DNA from: Platerodrilus igneus
Lineage: Eukaryota; Arthropoda; Insecta; Coleoptera; Lycidae
Length of the DNA: 64,000 nucleotides
NCBI GenBank assembly: GCA_036346225.1
Contig: JARFIW010001186.1
Span: 62,001-126,000 of the forward strand
Direction of reading: 5' to 3'
Shown: in pieces, positions 33,285 through 44,698 of the stretch
Numbering within the stretch: position 1 is the stretch's first letter
Layout of the letters: every line of letters begins with the position of its first letter
The notes under the pieces: generated by a model
The model's database searches: none
The model's input: only the letters and a program-made list of their open reading frames with translations
Told to the model about the DNA's origin: nothing
Made by a program: the position numbers and the translations under genes

Positions 33285-36155
33285 ATGAATATAAAGATGG
33301 AAGAGCAATTTATAGATGGATTTAAAGAAAAACCTCTGATAAACGAAATTGAGGTATTACAAAGCAATAATGTTCGTCTTGGAAGAAAAATAGATTTCAT
33401 GTTGCATCGATTGCGTAAAGTACAAGCAAAGCATACCGAAAAACATATTAGTGAAGAAATAGCCGGAATCTTTGAGCATGTCCATCGAACACTTAGACCG
33501 AAAAAGGATGATTTTATATCAAGCGATTCTTTGAAAAGATTAAAACCTATTTCACGGGCTTCTGGCAAAAATTTGATAGGCAAATTAGAGTTGTCTATAA
33601 ATATGCAAGCAGATGCATCTGGAAGGCGCGAACCTGCGCAATACTTTGGTTCCGGATCTGCAGAAACCAGTTCAATTCAGAGTGCTTTATTAGGTGCGAC
33701 AACAATTCCTCGATGGACGACTGAGTGTAAAAGTGATTTGAAGAAGGTTGTAGGGTCTTTGCAAGCTACAACTAGCTTGTTGCAACAAGAAATTGATTCC
33801 GAAGCTACACTTAGTAGTTCAGGTTCTGAAAGTTGCGATGAAATGCAAACTTATAATAATCAACACCAACAGTATCTTTCCATTGAAAAAAGAGCAGTCT
33901 GGAAATATGCCTCAGAACGTGCAGCCATAGCAGCTCGATGGACATGGCTTCAAGCACAAATTAGTCATTTAGACGAAAAAAATTTTCATTATAACCAAAT
34001 GCATAACCAAATCCGTTTGAAGAAAGGGAATGTACAGTTGGCTGGTTCAAGTTCACCTCCTAGTGCACCAACTTCACTAAGTGCTGTAAATGGATATCAG
34101 GAACTTCCAGTCACCTCTTCTCTCTCAGATAAACATTTGGATTCTGAAATAAATTCAACAGTACCTCAAGCAGAAGGTTTTTGTAGTAGAACCAGACCAC
34201 TAATTAATTTTCAAAAAAGAAAGCTTTTACAGACACGGGGTCTACATTTAGTTTCAGAAAAGGTAGCACGATCTTCTACGATACGTTGTGGCTGTGTACC
34301 ACCATCCTTGCAGTGTGCATTATGTACAGGAAGGACAGATCCTACGCGGCCAAGAGAATTACAGTACCACCTGAGTAAATCCGAACGTATATCGTTATTA
34401 GATCCTGCAATTCATCCTGTGTTTTCATTAAATGAAGACATTTCAGCTAGTACGCATTTGGAAGCCATAATGAGAACCTCGGAGTGGCAATATAAAAGCT
34501 CAAGGCCTAGTATAAAATTAAAAAAAAGTCAACGAATTAATAAAAATGGTCTTGGAACAGAACATCAACCAAAGAAACAATATATCTATCACAGGAAGAA
34601 GTATTCAAGGCTATTAAAATCTACTACTATTAGTGCTCCTACAGTAAAACAAAAACACAAATTTCGAGGTCGCAAACCAGGAATACATTCATCAGCAAGA
34701 CTGAAAAAGAAGCAGCATGCCGAAAAGTTAGCTGTGGCTCAACTACTGTCATCAGCAGTAGAAAGTGGTAATGAAGATGTAGATCCATTTAGACTATCAA
34801 ATTCATCTACGAGAACCGCGTCACGTAGTTCCTCACCTTTATTACCAATGCCGAGCATCTCTGGTTATAAACGTAATAATCGAATAAGTTCATATGACAT
34901 AAACAACATTGTGATACCTTATAGTGTAACTGCAGCAACAAAAATTGAACGGTTACAATACAAAGAAGTTTTAACGCCCACATGGCGACTTGTGGAGCCA
35001 GATGGTACCTTTAAGTATCCTGCTAAGAACGATGATTTCGTAAATGATGCATTACATACACATATTGATGAAGATATATCAAAGAAAGCAGTAGAAGTAC
35101 GACATGACAAATGCCAGCAAGACGAAAATAAAACGTTTTTAAAGTACGTACAATTTCCATATGGTTATGGGCGGACACGACCACATAAACGAACAGACAA
35201 TAGAGCAGAATGTAGTGGTGCTAATTCACTAGATCCAATAGAAAATTTTGGGTCCCCTATTGCATCTCCACCTGCATCTCCACTTTCTGTGATAACTGAA
35301 GAACATTTACCATCGACAAGTATACCGTGTAGAAGTTCGATAACACAGTCGCTACGGGTCAAGGATAACAAAATAATTAAAGAGGAAGTTCGATTGCCAA
35401 CACCAGAAACAGTTGAAGTTACGCAACACGAATGGAGGACATCAGCAGTAGAAAGTGGTAATGACGATATAGATCCATTTAGAATATCAAATTCATCTAC
35501 GAGAACCGAGTCACGTAGTTCCTCACCTTTATTACCAATGCCGAGCATCTCTAGTTATAAACGTAATAATCGAATAAGTTCATACGACATAGACAACATT
35601 GTGATACCTTATAGTGTAACTGCAGCAACAAAAATTGAACGGTTACAATACAAAGAAGTTTTAACGCCCACATGGCGGCTTGTGGAGCCAGATGGTACCT
35701 TTAAGTATCCTACTAAGAACGATGATTTCGTAAATGATGCATTACATACACATATTGATGAAGATATATCAAAGAAAGCAGTAGAAGTACGACATGACAA
35801 ATGCCAGCAAGACGAAAATAAAACGTTTTTAAAGTACGTACAATTTCCATATGGTTATGGGCGGACACGACCACATAAACGAACAGACAATAGAGCAGAA
35901 TGTAGTGGTGCTAATTCACTAGATCCAATAGAAAATTTTGGGTCCCCTATTGCATCTCCACCTGCATCTCCACTTTCTGTGGTAACCGAAGAACATTTAC
36001 CATCGATAAGTATACCGTGTAGAAGTTCGATAACACAGTTGCTACGGGTCAAGGATAATGAATTAATTAAAGAGGAAGTTCGATGGACAACACCAGAAAC
36101 AGTTGAAGTTACGCAACACGAATGGAAGACATTTCCACTCTGTGATGACACATGA
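33285..36155 (+). CDS. KANSL1: KAT8 regulatory NSL complex subunit 1 (KANSL1) with duplicated PEHE domain
   Basis: A 956-aa protein. KANSL1 is the scaffold of the nuclear NSL complex; its PEHE domain binds the histone H4 acetyltransferase MOF/KAT8. Family-specific stretches in order: N-terminal coiled coil (residues ~18-65, VQAKHTEKHISEEIAG); the AAIAARWTWLQAQISHLDEK signature (~210-230); KRKLLQTRGLHLVSEKVARS and STIRCGCVPPSLQCALCTGR (~312-350); then the PEHE domain beginning IVIPYSVTAATKIERLQYKE at ~542. Residues ~490-719 are repeated in tandem as ~720-949, so the PEHE domain occurs twice. The chain ends EWKTFPLCDDT, like the conserved family tail. The ATG at 33285 is the first after an in-frame TGA (33249); a second Met follows at codon 5. 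The reading frame is intact, supporting function. One exon of 2.9 kb is long for a gene that is intron-rich in vertebrates, so partial intron loss or a retrocopy cannot be excluded. Assignment to KANSL1 is firm; expression is inferred. Confidence 0.94.
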   Translation: MNIKMEEQFIDGFKEKPLINEIEVLQSNNVRLGRKIDFMLHRLRKVQAKHTEKHISEEIAGIFEHVHRTLRPKKDDFISSDSLKRLKPISRASGKNLIGKLELSINMQADASGRREPAQYFGSGSAETSSIQSALLGATTIPRWTTECKSDLKKVVGSLQATTSLLQQEIDSEATLSSSGSESCDEMQTYNNQHQQYLSIEKRAVWKYASERAAIAARWTWLQAQISHLDEKNFHYNQMHNQIRLKKGNVQLAGSSSPPSAPTSLSAVNGYQELPVTSSLSDKHLDSEINSTVPQAEGFCSRTRPLINFQKRKLLQTRGLHLVSEKVARSSTIRCGCVPPSLQCALCTGRTDPTRPRELQYHLSKSERISLLDPAIHPVFSLNEDISASTHLEAIMRTSEWQYKSSRPSIKLKKSQRINKNGLGTEHQPKKQYIYHRKKYSRLLKSTTISAPTVKQKHKFRGRKPGIHSSARLKKKQHAEKLAVAQLLSSAVESGNEDVDPFRLSNSSTRTASRSSSPLLPMPSISGYKRNNRISSYDINNIVIPYSVTAATKIERLQYKEVLTPTWRLVEPDGTFKYPAKNDDFVNDALHTHIDEDISKKAVEVRHDKCQQDENKTFLKYVQFPYGYGRTRPHKRTDNRAECSGANSLDPIENFGSPIASPPASPLSVITEEHLPSTSIPCRSSITQSLRVKDNKIIKEEVRLPTPETVEVTQHEWRTSAVESGNDDIDPFRISNSSTRTESRSSSPLLPMPSISSYKRNNRISSYDIDNIVIPYSVTAATKIERLQYKEVLTPTWRLVEPDGTFKYPTKNDDFVNDALHTHIDEDISKKAVEVRHDKCQQDENKTFLKYVQFPYGYGRTRPHKRTDNRAECSGANSLDPIENFGSPIASPPASPLSVVTEEHLPSISIPCRSSITQLLRVKDNELIKEEVRWTTPETVEVTQHEWKTFPLCDDT
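34751..35440 (+). repeat. Intragenic tandem duplication, unit 1 (690 bp)
   Basis: Starts atcagcagtagaaagtgg and ends gaatggaggac. Period exactly 690 bp, 230 codons, in frame with KANSL1. Contains the first PEHE copy. Confidence 0.97.
35441..36130 (+). repeat. Intragenic tandem duplication, unit 2 (690 bp)
   Basis: About 19 base differences from unit 1 counted by eye, about 15 of them amino-acid changing. Followed immediately by the short conserved C-terminus and stop. Confidence 0.97.
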
Positions 36156-36270
36156 TAAAGTGTTAAAACTAATGTCAGAAGATCACCAATTTTAGGTGAT
36201 GTAGATTTTTTACATTATATATTTCTTATTTTTTATAATATTTTAATTATTTCTGGGCTGTTACCTGTTG

Positions 36271-36378
36271 GTTTAAGCATTTTTTATTTCTTGCTTAATC
36301 CTTCTGAATATGATTACGATCAGGGTTTAAGCATTTTTTATTTCTTGCTTAATCCTTGTGAATATGATTACGATCAGC
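36271..36378 (+). repeat. 54-bp tandem duplication
   Basis: gtttaagcattttttatttc ... gattacgatcag is repeated once with period 54 and one substitution (cttctg versus cttgtg), in the probable 3' UTR of KANSL1. Confidence 0.93.
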
Positions 36379-38389
36379 TTAGAATTAAAAACTTAAAACT
36401 GATTTCATTATAAATTTAAACAGGACAATATTTCTTTTTATTACTAAAGCAACTCTATTCGTTTTAACCAGGTCCTATGTGACTTTGTCAAAGAGTTGGA
36501 CGTTATTACTTGACATACCATATTCCACCATGAAGTTGTCTACTGAAGAAAATTTTTTAAAAAAGTAACCAACTCGATAGGATATTATTCTGAACTTGAC
36601 TAATGACATTGATCAGTTAGTTACCTTTTCTTCAAGATTAACAATACCTGCTCAAGTCTGCATGTTATGCTGTTCAATGATAATGATATAGTGTTCTTAA
36701 AAAAATTATTTTTGTTCTATACATGATTTGAGATATCTTCCACAGAATTCGGACACCTTAATTAAAACTATAATTGAAGTTTTTTTGTGTCTTTTATCTC
36801 TATTTAACATATATAATGTTGTACTGAACCTTTAACTAGAACCAGAGGAAGGGGCTTTTTATTTTTTAATCAGCATAAATTTAGTGTGTGAATCTTTTTT
36901 GTTTCAAGAAAATGAGGTTATAGGCGCCAGTATTATACAGTACTAATCAAAACAAATGAGTCATAAAAGTGTATTAATTTAGATTACAACCATCTATCAT
37001 TTTTAACCTTAAAAACTGTCATAATGAATTTGACACCCTTTGCGTGTGAACAATATAAGATACAAAAATAATCCCCTCTTGGGAACTTAGAGTAACACAA
37101 GTTCTGCGTATATAACTGTGTATGAATCAATTTTATTTTATCATTACTTAAAACATAAGCAAACATAACATAATAAACAATAAAGCAGTGGCATATAGAG
37201 ATTAAAATGTCAGCAAGGAGGGGCATATGATAATAAATAATGAGCCTCAAATTATAGAGAATAACATAGAAACTAGAAATTTGGAAGATAAAACCAAATA
37301 TGCTTTAGAAAATGTTGGAGTCATACATGTGAAACAAGAGTAGCAAGTAAAGTTATTTGGTAGTTGACAAAATAAAAATTTTAAACACTGGCAATTTGAA
37401 AATACTAATGAACATACATGAGAAAAAGTATCCCAAACCTTTTCCGTGATTATCTCAACTTGTTTGTTAATATTTAACAAACTCTCATCTGACAGTTTGT
37501 TTTGTCTCATTGATGATCTCTAATAAGTCCTGTTTCTTTTTTCGTTGGAAGATAAATGATCGTTCAAATGTTACAGTAGTTAAAGATACTATCTACAGTT
37601 TTCTTAATAAGCACTTAATGTTTAGAAATAAAAACTAAATTTCAACAGCTGCCATTGAAGTACTATCTGTTTGTTTCCTTAGTATTGGAATCCAAAATTC
37701 TTTCCATAACATAACTCCCCAAAAAGTACTTATATACTGGACAGTTTGTCATCTTGATACCTTTAGGCTAGTGATGCCGTCTTTTGGCAAATTGGATTCA
37801 AAATATAATTAAAATATAACTTAATGAAAGTCCCAATGCTTATCATGAAAACTAATTAATTGGAACTTCCATAAATATCTATGGCAAACTGTGTTCCTCA
37901 GAAGCTTTATTGCATATGAAGTTTTTTTAGAATTTTTATCTATTTTTACAGAATTAATGGTACGTGTTCTGGGCTTAGATCATGCCATATTAAATACTAA
38001 TGATATCTATGTAACTTCCACTTTGGTAAACGGCATCACCAGGATAGGACATTTCTCATCATGTGGATCAAGCTCAGAAATGTCAATGTAGCATAGTAAC
38101 TGAGTTTCTTTTCTACACAGTCTCTTCGTCTAGAAGTTCTCCTTGACATTACTGCTATGTGGCATACACTAATCTGACCTAATTCAGCATGTAAGTCTGT
38201 AAATTCAGAAGCAGTTCTTCATGCCCTATCCTGATAATGCTCTTTCACAATTAGACAGAACGTCAACTACGTTAGTTATAATCACATGGTCCGAACTCAA
38301 AACACACGTTATTAATTATGACTCCAACCGTTAAAGCATCTGATATTATTATCATTAATTTTTTCGTGAGATATGTCAACTGATCACTG

Positions 38390-39000
38390 ACCTACTTAAC
38401 TTTTTCCAAGTTTAATCTGTGACTTTGTTTATAAATTTTCATTTAAGTATACAAACTCTTACTACATAAAGTGTATTTTTTGAACATATGGCCCAATAAA
38501 AAAATCATTAATTTTTCGTCATACATATCAAATGGCTACTTGTCGTATTTTAATTTTTTAAGGTTATACAAAGGTTACGATATTTTTAATAAATCTTCAT
38601 ATAGGTATAGATTCTCTGAAATACATTCAGGCAGATATCTGAATTAGTTGCCTAAATAAAAAGTTATTACTTTTTTCATGAAGTACTTTACAACCGCTTA
38701 CTCTACTTAAATCTTATTCTTGGTGTGTACAAAAAGAGCTTTTGTTAATAAACCTTGATTTAGGTTTACAGGAACTCAGTATATGGCTGCAATCTTTTTT
38801 AATTTGAATCACAAATAAAAGTTTGTATGGTATTTATCCATTGGTTACTTACTGAATTATAATTTTTTTCTAAGTATATACAAAATCTCTGTCAATGTGA
38901 GTAAATTTTATTTCAGGTATAGGTATGCGGCTCTTAATACATACATGGCAGATTTTCCAATTTGTTATGCAAATAAAAAAAAAGGTATGTATTTTTTAGT
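38390..39000 (+). repeat. Decayed ~154-bp tandem repeat, four units
   Basis: Recurrent words in fixed order: a cttaa-ttttt-aagg block followed by tatacaaa (near 38397, 38550, 38707 and 38858), then aata/taggtatag, then cctaaataaaaagttatt. Spacing is about 151-157 bp. Identity is low, so it is an old array. Confidence 0.6.
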
Positions 39001-39011
39001 GATATAATATG

Positions 39012-39014
<3 letters not shown>

Positions 39015-39059
<45 letters not shown>

Positions 39060-39069
39060 TATATATAAT

Positions 39070-39110
<41 letters not shown>
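39015..39110. repeat. AT microsatellite
   Basis: Nearly pure (AT)n with a few taatat interruptions. Confidence 0.95.
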
Positions 39111-39112
<2 letters not shown>

Positions 39113-40319
39113 ACGTGGAATTATAGGTTAAATAGTTGTAGACAACAAAATTTTATCAACTGTGTATATAGAAATGGGAGCAAATTATTTACGCGCCAAA
39201 TTAATTAATTTACATAGTGAAAACGGACGGTTATTAAGGTATTTTTCTATTTTTAAATTGGAATATTAACATTGCTTAAGGGAAGAAGCTTTTGAGTACA
39301 TAAAAAAACTCAAGGATATGCATAAGTAATTATAATAATTTTAAATCAAACGCATGGAATCAAAAAGGTAGCTTGCATGTATAGAAAATCAATAATTTTA
39401 AATGCAAATATTTCCATTTACATAAAAGCCAACGTTCGTTTATACAAATATTGAGAATGGTTAAACTAGGAATTGTTTTTTTAAACGGTCGGTTGCTTCA
39501 ATGAACACATGTTCATTAAATGTCAGGTTCATGGAATCTTAAACGAACGTTAGCACAAAATTCTATAGAAGTTTGTTTGCAACGGTCGATGTATAAACAG
39601 CTAACAATAACAAGTGCCTTGAAGACTGAGTGGAATAAACGATCGATAATGTAAGACAGACAGAGAAAGCGTTGGATACAAGTCACATATGAAATACACG
39701 GGTAAATGTGAAGGCCAACTACGATATCGATTTTCTGTAACTTAAGAGGGGTTCTAAAGGAGACAACAAATATGCGTGGAACGAAGATAGATAGCTGATA
39801 GGTGGAGCGTTGTGACGAGGGAAATTTATATCATTGGTCGATGGAGAGCAGTTTTCAAGAATAGTGCGTCCGTAGAGGTAGTAAACAAAATTCTATGTAA
39901 CAGCACGACGAACGGAGATTTTTCGGAAGTTAGAGTTCGTTACGTTCGAAATTTTAAGAAGCCGTTTCGAAAATAAGCCTTTCAAGGGAAATAGGTTCCA
40001 CAGGGGGTTTTGAAAATCATATAAATACACGGAGAAAAATAGTAAAGCTCTCTTTCCATTTAGATCTGAGATCGTGCTTAGATCTGCAACGTAATAATAA
40101 TAAATGCTCTTACGGTTATTAATTATTGTGTGTTCAGTAAAGTTGCATATAACATCCTATTTTGAAATTATGAAAGCTGTAGTAATGTACCACAAAAGGT
40201 TGTAAAAGTGATATTGCACGAGTTGGTGCTATTGTTTAGATAAAAGTTTCCGTTACTACAACGACTCGATTAAATGAAGGAATGATATTTGAGGTAAGCG
40301 AAGCCTAAAACGTAACTTG

Positions 40320-41150
40320 TATGCATGAAGTATATTTTGTATGGAATGTTACGTTTGAGACAAAGCTAATATCTGGGGAGAAGAACAGTAGTGGTGGCCG
40401 AGATTTGGATGGTGGGGGTTTATCTGGATCCTGGCACAATAGAAGGATATGGACACAACGACGGGGGTTTTTGGTAATCATCCTCAGTGGTGACGAGGAA
40501 CGAAAACAACTCCAGGTAACGAAACTTAAATTCCTGTTTTTGTATAAACATTTGTGTTGATAAATTTTGTGTTTGTGTGTTTTGACTTATTGGTGGCATA
40601 TTTATTACCATGAAACTTGTTTAAAGAGGTATATGTGCAGGACAATTAATTTTTATTATTAAAAAGGGTTTATTAATGATATATAAAGGTTTATTCATGC
40701 TATAAATTGTTGTAGGGAGTAAACGGGTCTTTAAATTTGTTTTCGATAAAATGCAAGGTTTAAAAAGCATTTACAGAAACTGGGTTATAATGAGCTCAAA
40801 ATAGACCGGAATAAAGTCAAACTAGGGTTGCATGTGCGGCTCATCTACTCGTATTATATAGAATTTGTGAAAATATATTAAAACCAATGACTTTAGAGTA
40901 TTTAATGAGTGAGCTGGTAACAATTGTAACCAACTGTCTGTACCAAGGTGTAAATATTTTATTTATAATGGAAACTTGTTAATATGTGTAAATAAAAGGT
41001 TGTATGGTTGTTGTATTATTTGATTGGAATTTAATTTGACTGTCTGTGTGTGTGTGTGAGAAAGGTATGTACTTAAAAAGGTAGGTATTCAAGAAGAATC
41101 CGATTGCTGAGCTAGCCAGGGTGAGCAGAGAAAAAAAGGAGGCGTACAAA
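40320..41150 (+). repeat. LTR-like sequence, plus orientation
   Basis: Diverged inverted partner of 41400-42130. Shared blocks include atcctggcac, catcctcag/catcttcag with ggtg, ctccaggtaacg versus ttccaggtaatg, taaacgggtctt and gagctcaaaatagacc. The ORF at 40321-40560 lies in this repeat and is not treated as a gene. A purine-rich run (agaaaaaaaggaggcg) sits at its right end near 41128. Confidence 0.5.
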
Positions 41151-41159
41151 AAAAGGTAG

Positions 41160-41350
41160 TGTAAGAATTTTTTTTATTTATTTAGAATTTATTTTTTTGG
41201 AAAGCTTTATGTTGGCCCAATTCGTTGGGCTTGAATGGTTTTTAGAGAGTACCACGGCAACTTGTATGCCGCCCAAACGATGGGGCACGAATTTTGGTGA
41301 CTTCCCTAATATTGTGAACTTACCACTGCTCAAGACCTTGTAAAACTTCA
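41160..41350 (+). repeat. Short LTR/leader-like block shared with 10640-10795
   Basis: Contains cccaattcgttgggcttgaa and tggtttttagagag, which reappears inverted near 10640-10700. Probably the edge of an LTR retroelement; no coding sequence. Confidence 0.4.
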
Positions 41351-41399
41351 ACAATAATTACATAAATAAATTTTTACTTTGAATTTATTTATCACGATA

Positions 41400-42640
41400 T
41401 GTTCTAGTTAGATACCCTCTGAAGATGCTCTCCCTAAATGACACCACATGGCTAGCTCTTCTCATTGCTTCTACAGGGATACTCACCACGGCTGCTCATG
41501 TGCTCTACAATTCAGTACTACCCTTCTATTTAAAAATAAAGAACATAATCCGACTAGCCAAAAGTACGTCCTATTTTATCCTGACACAATAAAAATGGAA
41601 ACCACAAAAATCTCAATATTTGCATAACGGATCAACATCAAATATTTAATTCTCCTCCTCAATATTAAATCTCATCATTTTAATACAAGGATTTTCAGAT
41701 TTGACTATATTCGTATGCTCATTTTAAAGTAGAAGTGCCTATCCCAGAACCTTACTTTATTTTCCCCTGGTCTATTTTGAGCTCAGTATAAACCTTTCTG
41801 TATTTGCGTGCAAAATCTCAGCATTTAAAATTTCCTAACAAAAGACCCGTTTACCTCTTACACAAAAAAAATATTCACAATTATATTATATACACCTATT
41901 TACATTTTAAATACCTCCATTGCAAAGGTAAATAGTCTAATTCTAAGTTCATAAAAATACACCCCAAAATCACTGATAGTTTAAACCATAAATAAACACC
42001 ACAACAACAGTTTTAAAAAAGTCATTACCTGGAATGTTTTTCATCCAGCTTACTACCAGGAAGCCACCTCTGAAGATGCTCTCCTCTATCGACTGCTCGT
42101 GCCAGGATCACTCCACATTACTGCACGCCATCAGGAACAGCAATTATTCCTCGAACTCGCTTGGCTTCAAAATTACAATACTCATACACTCTGTGGACTG
42201 CCGCTACAGATCCATAAACATTCTTTCCTTTAATCCAATGTGCAACAAGCACCATCAACCAAATTATAAAGAAGTCACTACTTACAATTCATCCTGCTTG
42301 ATTTTACAAATCAATCTTATACGCTTCACTCCGATTCTAAATATAGCACCAACTTGTGCTTTAATCATTTGTAATATAAAATGTCGGACTGCACTAGTCG
42401 TGTACTGCAGTTTGAAGCCAGGATAAATATGTTCAACAAAATCAAAAACTAACAGTGCGAATACCGCCCCCAGGTCGTTTATATAACCCAAAACTCCCTT
42501 CCAAGTTGCACGTATCCCTCACAAACATTCTACGAAAATCTCATCCCAATTCTAACCGATACATTTTTCCCCGTACAATTTCTCCAACAGCTGACGCTAG
42601 TCTTAAAATTACCGTTGTTCTTTTCTGCAAATTTCGACCG
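41400..42640 (-). repeat. LTR-like sequence, minus orientation (probable 3' LTR of gypsy A)
   Basis: 42245-42600 matches 58900-59240 in the same orientation, with about 22 differences in 330 bp. On the minus strand this part has a TATA box (gggttatataaacgacc) and lies downstream of the gypsy A pol, so it fits a 3' LTR. 41400-42130 pairs in inverse with 40320-41150. The conserved 69-aa frames (42282-42491, 58933-59142) differ mainly at amino-acid-changing sites and are not treated as genes. Exact LTR ends are not fixed. Confidence 0.5.
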
Positions 42641-43822
42641 CCCCTTTTCTAACCGTCTTTAAAAATCAAGAATTTTGTAGCACAAACAAGTGTTTTAACC
42701 CGAAAAGCTCGTTAAAGTTTTCAACCGTCCTGGTTTTCTCTGAAACCCTTGCTTCTGCTATCACCTCCAAACAATTAAAAACGCGCCTCTCATCTACGCG
42801 TACATACTATTGCCTCACTTCTACTCGAATCATAACATCTTCCAGCCTTTATTTCATACCCTACCTAAACTTTCCTATGTCATATCTACTTTTCTGATAT
42901 CCTTGTCTACACCACGTTTTCTATCTCTTTTGCCTTGTTCCTCTATAACCACCTTGTTCATAGTTGTTCTCTCTACTTTTCTGTGCACCTTGAAAATCAA
43001 TATCTTCTGCAAACACGCTGCATCTTTATTCCGCTTATTGCCTTTAAAAATGTCCCCGTCTTACAGATGTTTGAACGTCACTACAACTGACCATATGATA
43101 TCTTCCCTCTGTTTCTAACACATGTCAAATATCGTCTCTCGCTTGATTTTATCGATCTGTTTATACATCTAACCTTCCGTTCCCTCTTATAGACCTGGGT
43201 TTTCAGTTAACGATTTTTACGTAGAAATATATTCTCAACGTTTAAAAGCTTACTGGAATCGTTTTATTTGTTTGTACGTCCCTTTGTTGAAATTCACAAC
43301 CGTTGTAGCTTGTTTTCGAATACTAAACATTGACAACTTACATAAATGTTTAGGCTTTACATTACCCTTAAGAAATTCACTTTCCTCGCGTAAATTATCG
43401 ATTTACACTACACCCAATATAAAAAGCTTTTAGAATAACACATTTGTACACCTATTTCTAACCTTGCCATCGATCCGATTAGTAATTAATGATTATTCTA
43501 GTTCTAAATAGAAACACAAAATTAAACCTCCATTATTTTACATTGTCCTATTTCTATTTAATTATATTGAAACATTCTGAATTCAAATTGATTTTATATA
43601 CAGGGTACCTACAGATAAATAATTGTTTGCCTTATGTACATCAATTTAAACCTAGAAATCTACAGTACAATTCCCCTATTTGATTGCAAAGAATAATTAA
43701 TACTTTTGTTTTATTGTCATTTAAATATGAAGTATTTCTATCTATTTTTCCTACTATCTATCCCTATTTAATACCTATACACTATTATGTATACCTATCT
43801 CTACTTGAATCTGACTCTTTTC
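42641..43822. other. Probable 3' untranslated part of gypsy A
   Basis: AT- and pyrimidine-rich on the plus strand, no recognised protein. The motif tatatacagggt lies at 43597-43608. Frames at 42810-43118 and 43489-43884 carry no domain; an old env remnant cannot be excluded. Confidence 0.35.
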
Positions 43823-44698
43823 TTAATCCTCAGAGCCATCCTCCTCAATGTTTCTCTGTGGTAAATATGGAAACGGCAGGCTAACATGGAACTTCCCACG
43901 CTCTGCCTGGGTCTCCACGTCTCGTAACAGGTAAGTACATTCCCCTGCAACCTCACCAATTTCAAACGGTCCTTTGTAAGGCAAATATAGCTTAACACAT
44001 GTCATACGTTCTCTTTTTCCAGCCCTGAGATTTCTTACTATCACTAGGTCCCCAACTTTAAATTTCACTCTTTTTCTAATTTTGGCATTCATCTTTTGGA
44101 CATACTTTTCCGCTCGTCTTTTCAACTTTTCTCTTGCGTCAACTAATAACTGTTGTAACTCATCTTCTCTAGGCACAATTTTGCCAAGGTCTTTCAGGGT
44201 ATACTTGCTTAATAAGCATGATGGGGCTAGTTTTTACCACGGTACTAGGGGTTTTATTTATGAATGACTCGACCTTCGACAAATTGTCCTTGCACAATCT
44301 ATGATTTTTATAAGATGCTAGACGCAAGAACTTCACGGTTTCTTGAATGTATCTTTCCGCTGGATTCACCTGCAGATGTTGTATGCTGCAAAACATCACC
44401 TTAATGTTTTGTTGCTCCCAATAATTTATGAATCGCTCATTATTAAAATAAGTTGCATTATCTGCCAACACACGCTTGAATCGTCCAACCTTTCTACAAT
44501 ATTGTTCCAATTTCTTATTGGTTTCGACCGTGTTACACTCTCGAGTCGGGTATAATTTTGTAAATTTCGAAAAAATATCTATGATGATCAACACATGTTG
44601 GTGTCTCTTCCTACTTCTAACTAAATTACTCAAGTAATCAATCGCAATCAAGTCAAGTGCGTTTTGTACTTGAATGCTCTGTACCACATTCTGAGTAT
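43823..44698 (-). pseudogene. Gypsy A integrase core and C-terminus
   Basis: Frames 44687-44169 and 44176-43823. The first has the integrase core: LDLIAIDYLSNL (Asp), IDIFSKFTKLYPT, ADNATYFNNERF (Asp) and NPAERYIQETVKF (Glu). The second has the C-terminal SH3-like part, KFKVGDLVIVRNLRAGKRER, then LPYKGPFEIGEVAGECTYLL. The start is cut at 44698 by gypsy B; the preceding zinc-binding part is at 51300-51777. A short frame overlap near 44170 marks a shift. Confidence 0.88.

Larger units (their letters stand above)
36156..40319. other. Downstream non-coding stretch
   Basis: Begins with the KANSL1 3' UTR (stop at 36153-36155); the polyadenylation site could not be fixed. Contains a 54-bp direct duplication (36271-36378), a decayed ~154-bp tandem repeat (about 38390-39000) and an AT microsatellite (39015-39110). 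Open frames at 36984-37250, 37247-37510 and 37891-38091 show no recognisable domain. Confidence 0.5.

Noticed and set aside
40321..40560. 79-aa glycine-rich frame as a host exon
   Set aside because: Lies inside an LTR-like inverted repeat; no recognisable domain.
42282..42491. Conserved 69-aa protein, also at 58933-59142
   Set aside because: The two copies differ mostly at residue-changing sites and lie in LTR-like DNA with a TATA box; no protein-level conservation.
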